Part shown: in pieces, positions 1 through 64,000 of the stretch
How the letters are laid out: every line of letters begins with the position of its first letter
Numbering within the stretch: the stretch's first letter is position 1
Source of the DNA: Ampullaceana balthica
Lineage: Eukaryota; Mollusca; Gastropoda; Lymnaeidae
Assembly (NCBI GenBank): GCA_944989445.1
Contig: CALYLW010000682.1
Location: forward strand, 223,815 to 287,814
DNA: 64,000 nt
Direction of reading: 5' to 3'
Program-made: the position numbers and the translations under genes
The notes under the pieces: model-generated
Told to the model about the DNA's origin: nothing
The model's input: the letters and a program-made list of their open reading frames with translations, nothing else
The model's database searches: none

Positions 1-163
1 TAAATAAATATATATATATATATAAAGATTTTTAAAAACACGCTTGTACAAGGCTGCGAAACATAAATACAAATTTTTATGAATATTAATAAACATTGAA
101 AGTTTCACAACTTTGATCATTTACATGCTACTATCATATTAATTAGAAATATTTATCTATATG

Positions 164-940
164 TAGCGCTGCGGAAATTAACGATTAATTTCTTGATTAA
201 TCGTTAAAATATTTTAACAATTGTATTATTTTTTAACGATTAATCGACCAATCACTTACAAATTATTGGAAATCAAAAAGTAAACAAAAAATAATGAAAA
301 ATAGTGGCCGATAAATAATAAATTTCCTGGCGATTACACGTACATTTTGCTTTTAAACTATTGACTGACGGGAATGTTCAAAATGTTGATAAAGTTTGCC
401 TACCATGGTTCTAACACTTCGCCTACTCATCAAACCAAATGAAAAGTGTATTAAGCTAATGGCGGTACTGGAGTCTGACTCAGAGACAGAAAATGAAGAC
501 AGATCTTCTGATGAATTACTGCGTTACAAAATGGAGATGAAAGTTCCTGAATCCATTAACCCTCTACAATGGTGGAAACCATTAACCATGAACACCGATA
601 TCCGATAATGTCATTCCTTGCCAAGACCTTTTGTGCATACCAGTTTACCTCAGTTCCATGTGAATGATTGTTCAACTCGGCTGGTTATATTGTCAATTAG
701 ACCTGCTCATCATTTGAACCAAATAATGTCAACACATTTGTCTATTTGCGTAGTGGGTTAAAAGATGACATATAAAGGAGACATTCCAGTGTTATTTAGA
801 TTTTCAACAAGAACGTTTGATAAGTGTTACTTATGACATCATACATTTTAATTTTTGGCTTTAATCAAAATTAACGATTAATTAATCTTTAATTTTTGAA
901 AAGTTAACGATTAAATTTAAATTAATCGTTAATAGCCCTA
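164..940 (+). mobile_element. Non-autonomous hAT element with transposase C-terminal remnant
   Basis: The element is flanked by an exact 8-bp duplication TCTATATG (156-163 and 941-948), the hallmark of hAT insertion. The ends carry imperfect inverted repeats rich in TTAACGATTAAT. Around 460-720 a decayed reading frame contains the PLQWWK motif and, after frameshifts, a piece resembling the ERLFNSAG motif. These belong to the hAT C-terminal dimerisation domain of ZBED1-like transposases. No intact transposase remains. A related copy lies at 15905-17036. Confidence 0.8.
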
Positions 941-948
941 TCTATATG

Positions 949-2791
949 CAAAAGAATAGTTGCAAAAGAGAAATAAGTTGTGATGGGCCCCCCACGCTTT
1001 TATGTGCAGTGGATAGGTTCACGGATTTCATCTGAATTCATAGAAAATTTTTATTTTCTTCTCTTAAGCGCAAAAGCGTGTTTTTAAAAATCTTTTTTTA
1101 TATTTATTTTTATTTTCTTCTTTTTAGTGCACTTTCTATATGTAAGTAAAAGCGTATCCTTTTAAAAAAAAGATTTTTTAAAAAGTATCTTATTTTAAAA
1201 ATGTGGGTGTGAGAAGGGGCATAATTGATAAAGGGAATGTTTGAATAATCAAAACTCCTGTTGCTACTCTTGTATTATCATGTCAATTTAGATTTTGTTT
1301 TGTATTACTGAGCTGTTAAAAGCATGTAATGTGGTCATCGGCTGGGGTGAACTCCGGTGACCCGCACGTGGATGTAAACAAAAGCAGACAGATACAGATG
1401 CAATATAGAGATAAACTAAAAATGCATTAATTTAATTATGGTACATTCGACCGATTTGAAAAATTTTGATACAATGAATTATCATCCAAGATCTATCTGT
1501 GGTAAAATTTTGAGATGTCTAGTACCATCAGAAGTGGTTTAATTTTACGTTACAAGATTTGACGATAAAACATACAACATACAAACAGTGTGCTTAAATA
1601 AAAGAGTGTAAAAAAACAAATATATGTAACCCCATGCATCCTCCTAGCTACGTCTCTGAGCCTATGCCTATGGATATTCAATAATATAATAAATTCTTAT
1701 AATTTTATTATCTTTTACTTTTATATAATATTGCTAATGATTGATAGTTATAAATTAATAGCAAAGCTTAAGTTGTATTACATGTTAATTAAGTTTTAAT
1801 ATCTCTTGTACATGTGTCTTAAAAACTATTGCCCCAGGCCGAGGTAGCTTTTAACTTGAGTCTGGAATAATGAAACTAATACTGATAAGACATTCTTATT
1901 TTGAAAAAAATCACCCTGTACTCCACTTTGACTTTGAAATTCTAATATTTTTTTGACTTTATGTAGTTTAATTTAGTCATAAATATAGTCTATATAATAA
2001 TTATAATTGCATTAATAAAAGAACAATTTGAATGTATTGCACATGTGGCACACTGCTTTAGAATTCTTTTCCAAAGGCCTGATTTTAAAAACTTTTTTGG
2101 GCGTTTAAACATTATCAGAATTGAGTGACACTGACTTAAAGACCAAATGCACTGTACTTGAACTTTATGACTTATGAAATGATGACTAATTGAGTAATAT
2201 TATTTATGTTTTCATAGGCTATAGCCTTGACAATAAATAAAGGTAAAAACTGTTTAATATTTCTTATACATATAGTCAATAATCTAGTAGCTAGACTTGT
2301 CTTACTAATAAACTAAACCAGAGTCAGGAAGCTTAAAACCTAAAAAAAAAGACACTGTATCATTTACTTTTTTTTCTCGTAATTCTTTCAGTTTATGTTT
2401 GTTTGCTGAGCAACCAATTATTTACTTCAATTTTAAATGTCAGTACCAGAACTTAAAAATGTTAAATTATCCAGCCACTCTTTCCTAGTATTGATTTCTT
2501 AATGTAAGTCAAATCTATGATAAAAAAAAATAAAACCAGTTAAGATAATTATTTAACAAATCATAAAAATTATTGAACGTAGCTTAGTCTCTTAAAATTG
2601 CATTCATTTTCATAATATTTTTTATTTTTTAAATTATCGTCTCATCCCATTGAACAATCTTGTATTTTTTCAGTTAAAATATTCTCCTAACATTGAAGCC
2701 AAATAAAAATGATGGTAAAAATTGAATTTGGCAGCATTGGACACTTGCGTTGTGCAAAATTTATGAATTTTTAAAATTTAAATATACTTAC
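949..2791. other. Upstream/5' region without recognised gene
   Basis: AT-rich sequence before the first coding exon. About 1345-1560 resembles, in reverse complement, 48325-48490, and 1020-1110 resembles 48785-48870, so part of it is an interspersed repeat. I see no convincing TATA box, initiator, CpG island or 5' UTR splice junction. The NALCN start codon often lies in the second exon of the transcript, so a non-coding first exon could lie further upstream. Confidence 0.5.
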
Positions 2792-57321
<54,530 letters not shown>

Positions 57322-57904
57322 GTAAGGGCAGCTTGAATTATATTTTTTCTAATTGTTTTTTGTTTACAGCATACATTTTTTAAAAGTAAATAAATATTAA
57401 CCATCATGAGATACTGAACTTTGCCTAATCATGCACTGAATGTTTGAAGTATTAATATTTAGAATAGCTCGATTTTAGATTTGTGTCTATATTTTGTCTC
57501 TAGTCTCTAACACACTCTGATATGAAGTGATTTTTGATAAAGTGCTATCTGGTCATGATTGCCAGAGTTTTTGTTAATTCATCTTGACATAAAATTGTTT
57601 TTCAAAATATGCAAGATTGTTTAACTCATTTTGGGAAAGATGATCTATTATTTGAATTTAAGGTTAATCAGTGTGTGTTACATCATTTTTTGACATTAGT
57701 AATGTTATAGAACCTGTGCCAACATATTGTTGGTGTTATTTGACTCAGATAATGAAATGGTGAGACTCAAACAGGCTGGGTTATTAAACAGGGTATGGAT
57801 AACATAAAAAACAAAAGAAAAATGATCTGTTGTTTCATTTTTGTCGGCAAGATGCATTTATCAGCAAACAAACAAAATGTATACTTTAAGCATCATTGTT
57901 TTGT

Positions 57905-58035
57905 TTAATCTAAGCCTTGCTGCCAATTTTTTGTGTAGTCTAAGCTCTGCTTGCTGCCAATGTTTTTTGTAGTCCAAACCCAGCTGCACATGTTTTGTGT
58001 AATTTATGCTCTGCTGTCCATTTTAATGGCAGCTT
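57905..58035. repeat. Imperfect tandem repeat, about four copies of 40 bp
   Basis: Copies contain GCTCTGCTTGCTGCCAAT-like and TTTTGTGTAGT motifs. Strongly diverged. Intron 26. Confidence 0.55.
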
Positions 58036-58237
58036 AGTTGCTCTACAGATATCTCATTCCTTAAAATCTCCAGTGATATCCTGAACACGTCTTGTCAAAA
58101 TTGTAAAGAAATTGTGTGTTCTTAATCATACACTGTGGTTGCACAACAAAATAAACAGCAGGTTTGATATTAAACTACTGGCTGTATAGATAATTGACAA
58201 GATACAAATCTACTAGTTACCAATAAAATTTAACATA

Positions 58238-59713
58238 CAGTAGAACCCGGTTAAGTCGACGACCTAGGTGTATGCCAAAAGGCGTCGAGTTAACCGATGA
58301 TCGAGTTAAACGAAAACCAATATGGCGGCAAAATATTAACATGTGCTTGAAATTTCTTTATGTACATGATGTGCGTTAATTAGTGATGGGACGATTAATC
58401 GGAATCGTATCGGAATATCGGGACACTAATATTTCTTCACTCTTTCCTAAGGTTGTTAAGACTGTTTGTTTTTAAGGACCGTTAAAATATAACCAGGGTT
58501 CCCACTCAGTCGGAAAAACAGAAAAAAGTCGGGAATTCTTTCGGAAATAGTCGGGAAAAGTTATGACTAGTCAGGAATTTTTATATATATATATATTTTT
58601 TTCCGAAGTAAATGACTTTGATTACGTCTCTGTGGTCATGTTTCGATTCCATTTGATAAAAAAAAAGTTACCAGTTTATAATTGTCTGCGCATGCGTTAA
58701 AACTAAGGTCAAATTTTTCACCTCGCCTCGTCCCATGGTGCCTATGGCGTGGCATGTCACCGCCGCTCGCGTTTGCAATGCCCGTCGAATCATAGCAAAT
58801 TTAAAAAAAAATTAAACATATCAAAATGGTAATTTTAAGTTTAATGCTTTTGACGTGCAGTATATCTGTCACTATGAGACCACACTCGAATTTCCTCAGT
58901 CAATCAAACTTGTAATATAAATAGTAACAATTGCGGCCTTGACCTCGGCAACTAAGCAAATTTTAAAAAAAAATCATTCCTTATCAGAATTCGACATACA
59001 ACAGTGATGACGTGTATATTATATATATATACTGGAATATTAAGAAAATGATTTGATTTCACCATCACGCACGTGTTAGTCACAGTCACGTATCTTACGG
59101 GTAACAAAGCAACAACAAACTTTTAAAAGAATAATAATTTTTTATTTAACTAAATAAAAACCACCGCTGATTCTCGATACAAACCTTTCTTTTCTTTTCT
59201 AAAGATATTCGTTTATCTTAAATAAATAAAATGATTAATGCATCAGAAAATGAATTAAATTTAATAATAATATAACATGCACTGTGAAATAATGACTATT
59301 AAAGACCGCTAACACGATTTTTGAGCACCTCGTGTGAATACATAATTGATAGAGTCGCATCAAACTAATTCACACACGGATAAAAATGAAACAAGATTAA
59401 AAACATCCGGTAATTTTTATTGAAATCTCGTAAAATCACACAATAGCCGGAAGCCTCAAGGAAAGCGAGATTTTGATGCCATTTTTAACTAAAAATGCGA
59501 GAGTGCGAACAGACGGGGATCGAGGTAACCAAGGTTAAGTTGCAAATTTGGCCCTCTTTTGTGCTCGAGGTATTAGGTTTTGGCAACTTAAAAGAATTGA
59601 ATTAACCAATGAGAAAATGCTAAGACAAAGAGAGAATTTGGCTGTTCCAATAAAAAACGTCGACTTAATAGGGTTGGCAAGTTAACCGGACTCGAGTTAA
59701 GTGGGTTCTACTG
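58238..59713. mobile_element. pogo-like TIR element, TA-flanked (copy 2)
   Basis: Ends CAGTAGAACCCGGTTAAGTC and TTAAGTGGGTTCTACTG, each next to TA. Opposite orientation to the copy at 7218-8693, which shares its interior. At 58499 a CAGGGTTCCCACTCAG sequence suggests an inner insertion. No intact transposase. Confidence 0.83.
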
Positions 59714-60220
59714 TAATTCTTAATTTGTTCAGGAAGAACTTTGCAAAATCAAGCAATATTAAATAAATAAGGACATTTTTAATTTGGTGTCACCCCAAAG
59801 ATAATCTAACCCATTGCAGTTCTGCACACCCTTAGCTATGCCACTGTGTTTAGGTATTGATGGATGTGGCTTCCAAACTAGAGTTTTGTTTGCTGATGGA
59901 GGCTTCTTACTGATGTTGTTGTTTTGTTGTCATTTTTCAGGCTTACCAATGCCCTATTTAATTGCTTCTTTATTTGACAATTTCATTTTATAATATTACC
60001 TGAACAATTTCCATTGCTATGTGCAGGAAATTAATGCTTCTGAATTGAAGTCATGAAGTTTAGTGGAAAAAGATATTGTAAAATTCATAAACTCCTACCT
60101 GGAATTAAATGTCAAACTCTTTTATAAAACCAAATTATTTAATGCTATGGTGATCCTCATTTAAGCTAACTCATTGATGCATTTTTTTGGGTCCCATAAC
60201 TGTGTGGTCGTAAGAGGTCC

Positions 60221-60445
60221 TAATGTTTCCATTAGAACTTTTCTCGGGGCTTTGTAGACTTGGCGGCGCCCATCTCCTCTCCAAGTCAGCGGAGGACTTT
60301 CCTAGCAATAGTCATTTATCAATGTATTGTGGCTTAATGTGGGCTAGATCCCACGCGCCTCAGCATATAGAATATACTAATACTATTATGGCACATACTA
60401 ATCTAAAACCTTATTTTCACTGTTAAAATAAATTGCTTACTTACT
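60221..60445 (+). mobile_element. Short repeat with a CTTA tail
   Basis: GC-richer sequence (GACTTGGCGGCGCCCATCTC) followed by AT-rich sequence and a 3' tail AATTGCTTACTTACTT, the type of microsatellite end seen on LINE/SINE 3' ends. No protein domain. Confidence 0.45.
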
Positions 60446-62005
60446 TGAAGCCTTCCTGTTTGTTGTATTGTCTTGACACTTGCTATAGAAGGGTGTCTAA
60501 AAATCCCTAATTTCCCATTAGCCCACTAAGCAATTTATAAAATGTTCTGTAATAAATAGAAGACTTAATAGAAAACTTAATAATGTTAATTTATTTTTAT
60601 GGTCTTTGGACCATCAGAAAAATGCTGAATGCCGTCCAGGGTATTTGAGTTGCCTGGTGTAAGCTTTTTTATTTCTGTTCTTTTGAATTAAGTTGAAGGT
60701 CTTCAATAGAATTTTTAGTAATTTTCTATTAAATTATAAAAAATGTATAAAAATTAAATACAACTTTTAGTACCACTTTTAGGAAACCTGAAAAATTATA
60801 AGTAAAAATTAATTAAAATCAAATGCTAAATATGCTGTTTAATTTGTAAAAATAGTAAATTTTTAAAAAGTTTTATGCAGTCAATATGTCCTATAGTTTT
60901 TGAAATTTTATTTAAAATGAGGGGAATTCAATTTAAACAAAATAAAATCACAAACTTTTTAACTAAATGGATTTATTGAAAGAGTATCCAACACAAATGG
61001 CTTTACTGGCCATCTTGATTTCTTTTTAACCTCTCATGGGAAGCAGTTATTACTACAATTACACTTATTAAAACCATTGTAAAAAAAATTACATTAAAAC
61101 CTAGCTTTTTCTACTAATGTAGCTGGACATATCAGAAAAAACAAAAATAACAAAACTTGTTTTTTTTTAAATAGGCATGTATCATGTATATAAACAGCTG
61201 AAAGATGGGGAGGAATAATAAAAAAATACTTTCTTATTTATCTTATATGTAATGTAAAACTAAAAACTGTAAAGTTTAAAAGCAAAATAATTTGTCAATT
61301 CTGTATCAAATTCAATTTTTGTATGTTTTTTGTTGTGGATTTTTTAAACTTGTTTTCCATAAGGAAAATATTTTAAATATAAACAATAAAAAAATTTCCT
61401 TTAAATTTGGACAGTTTTCCTGCACGCTTATCACATGTATCTTGTTCAACAAAGACAACAGATGAGCTTAATAATTTTGTGTTAGTGTGGTGTGGGGGGA
61501 TTTGTAACACATAAATTTAGTATTATAATTAGAAAATATACATAATCCAATTGTCATCTATAGGATTAATAAGAAGTAAATTATTTTAACAAATGCATAA
61601 CAAAAATGTAGGGTCGATTAAAAAAAATCGACTTCACTCCACATTGGAACTTACATGGTAATGGCAATCGGAACAAAATTGGAACATTTCAATAAATTTA
61701 TAATTCCATTAGATTTTAAATTTGTTCCTTTTTGTTGAAAAACATTTAGATCACTTAACATTAGATAAAACATTTAGGACTATCATATGTTAACTAGCCC
61801 CAAATAAAATCAGTACATGTAATTGATTTTATCATAAAATTTGTGCATATTGCATACATGAGAACATAATTTGAATACATTTTACTCATTGGATCCCTCA
61901 ATGAAGGCATAGGTTTATTGTCCAAGTAGTAAAGCAAAAACACAAATTAAAGGTGGATTGGTAGAAGAATAGGTAACAGGAAAAGACAATGTTATTTATG
62001 CTTTA
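60446..62005. other. Intron 26, AT-rich
   Basis: No exon, RNA gene or repeat that I can name. Confidence 0.5.
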
Positions 62006-62414
62006 TGGGCCATTCATAAATGATGTCACACACCTAGGGGGGAAGGGGGGGTTCACACATTTATGCCAAGGGGGAGGGGGGTGTTTGAGAAATGTAAACG
62101 TCACATCAAAACTCGCAACTTCAAATAAAAGTTCTACTTAAATATTTTTTTTGCTTTTAATTTATTTAATGATGTTTTCAATGGCTTCACACGTGTTATG
62201 ATATTAGAGTGCAGACTTATACTAAATACATATTTAAATGAAATAAAAGTAACTTGCAACATGCTAAGTTTCAATTAGAAAATACGTCTTTTAGGGGGGT
62301 GGGGTCAAAGCTTCGTGACGTCATATTGGAGGGGGGGGGTTCTAAGTTTTTTTGACGGAAGTGTGATGTAAAAATCAGCCAAGATTGTGTGACGTCATTT
62401 ATGGACGGCCCCTA
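62006..62414. mobile_element. TIR MITE with GGGGGG interior
   Basis: Inverted ends GGGCCATTCATAAATGATGT and ACGTCATTTATGGACGGCCC. The interior has several poly-G stretches. The right-end sequence also occurs, truncated, just before NALCN exon 20 (39974-40064). No coding potential. Confidence 0.8.
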
Positions 62415-64000
62415 AGTGCACTTGACAACTGCGGTTCTAGGACCCACACAAGCCCCATTTTGAACCGTCAAGTCTAGTCTGCAAAGTAAAGCTACAATCA
62501 CCTTTAAAAAAAACTTCCTTTTTTAATCCTACCACAATGTCACATGCAGTAAAAGTATGCTTTTAGGTTTTATAAAGCACTCTGAACATTATTTAAATAA
62601 TCCACTGTTAATGTTTGACTAATCAGACAGATTACTTGCCATGACCTCCACCAATCACAAGCTAGAGGTACAATGGAAAGCCAGGAAGCATGGTTCAAAG
62701 ATTTATTTAGAGGATTTTCTTCTCAATAAATTTGATAGAGCCTTGGCTAGATGTTGCTTTGAGCAACGTGTAACCATCTTAATAAATTATAAAATAATAA
62801 TGTTAAAGACTACTTCTGGAAAATTCATAATTGTCCTTCAAGCTTTTTTGTGAAAAAAACACCAAAAACTTAAAAAAATGATTAAAAAACAAACTGTAGC
62901 ATATTGTAGTACTCTTTAACTTAAGATTTAAATAAAAGCACTGTCCAATAACGTTTCAGTTTTAGCTGTAAATTGTGTAATAAATGAATAAATATATATA
63001 ATGCTTATGATTTATGCTGCTTTAACCATGATCTAAAGGTGAGAATATCTATTTGTTGTACAATAAAAGAGTCATAGTTTGTAGCTGGTGGATTTTTCTA
63101 ATTTTTGTTTTCAGCAGCACTCTACCAGGAGAAAATTTAGAATGCAATAAACATAGTCCATCTTCCCCCATTTCCAGTAAATTACAATATCAGGGAGGAA
63201 TTATTTCATTCTATTTAGCATGGGGAATATTTTCTCTTATATCTTCTTCATTTATTATTAAGTTCTCTTGTAATCAGACAATTAGTCAACCCACACTCAG
63301 TACTCTACTATTTTTCCACTTATGTGATTGAAGATTTGTATTCTGGGTTTTACTTGTTCCAAAATTAGTAGTGTGATTGGGTTGCTGGGTAAAGGAGCAA
63401 TACCTTGAATTCTCTGTAGAGACTCTGAAGAAATACACTGTTTAAACCAAGCTATAAAAATCCAGATTGAGTTTTTGGATCTGTGTGCATTAGAAAAGGA
63501 ACATATTCACATGCAGCGGCATAGCGTGGGTATGTGCCGCCGGGGCAGAACCCATATTTTTATAAAGTTCATTGATTTCTTTTATAATTTGTTCCTGACT
63601 TTTCTTTTATATTATTAAACTTTGTTTAACCGTTTTTCATTTTTAGAAGCTAATTGACAATGAGAAATTGTGTCGCTCAACAAATCTCCGCCTCAAACAT
63701 TTGATTTGCTCATCTTTGAAATTGATCGGGTACAGTAATTTTCGCTTCTACAACAGGAGTAGCTGTCAAATTTGAAGAATCAATTAAGTTACCAGCGTAT
63801 CAGTGTCACCTTCTCATACTACTCAAACCTCTTGGTTTTTCATTTAAGTAGCATATGTATCAGAATAATTAATATCCAATATGGAGTTTGAAGTTTTGGC
63901 AGTAGAAACGTTCACATTTTTTAGTATAGTTTCCTTATTACTTTCATAGATTTATTATTTTATATTTATTTATTTTGATACAAATTTCCACTTTAAAAAA
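62415..64000. other. Intron 26 continues; no exon found
   Basis: Several short open frames lack NALCN similarity and splice context. Near 63514 CAGCGGCATAGCGTGGGTAT resembles a hAT-type terminus, but the rest of an element is not seen. Confidence 0.45.

Noticed and set aside
62641..62853. 70-codon open frame as the next NALCN exon
   Set aside because: No similarity to the III-IV linker and no splice sites in the right phase.

Overview
This is a eukaryotic, invertebrate genomic window, AT-rich and dense with transposons. Its only host gene is a large, interrupted gene on the + strand for the four-domain sodium-leak channel NALCN. I can place 27 coding exons, running from the start codon (2792) to domain III S6 (57321). 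Two of them are alternative versions of one exon. About 1163 codons are present. The rest of the III-IV linker, domain IV and the C-terminus must lie beyond position 64000. The selectivity-filter arrangement (E in domain I, E or K in domain II through two alternative exons, E in domain III) is the one known from protostomes and first described in the snail Lymnaea. With the style of the repeats, this makes a gastropod mollusc likely, but I infer this from the sequence and cannot name a species.

Layout. 1-2791 is upstream sequence with a hAT remnant. 2792-9638 holds exons 1-8 (domain I). Exon 6 is preceded by a tandem array built from its own 5' end and splice acceptor. 9639-14313 is intron 8, with a LINE split by a hAT element that itself carries another LINE, then a 41-bp minisatellite. 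14314-17384 holds exons 9-12 (domain II S1-S5). 17385-25328 is intron 12, with two minisatellites, nested TIR elements and two tRNA-headed SINEs. 25329-27079 holds the two alternative domain II pore exons (13a with Glu, 13b with Lys). 30434-35966 holds exons 14-19 (S6 and the II-III linker). A tandem array in front of exon 17 repeats that exon's branch-point-like and acceptor sequence. 36-40 kb is intron 19, with a LINE copy split by a hAT MITE. 40080-40200 is exon 20, whose 3' end and splice donor have been multiplied into a 36-bp in-frame array. That array is broken up by a LINE and hAT elements over 8 kb. 48097-57321 holds exons 21-26 (domain III). 57322-64000 is the start of the next intron.

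The exons make one protein: a pore-forming plasma-membrane channel that carries a background cation leak and sets resting excitability. Everything else is intronic repeat: several hAT elements with 8-bp target duplications, pogo-like elements flanked by TA, at least three non-LTR retrotransposon lineages, a SINE that shares the 3' tail of one of them, and several minisatellites. The most unusual pattern is that three separate splice junctions of this gene have become the repeat unit of a tandem array.
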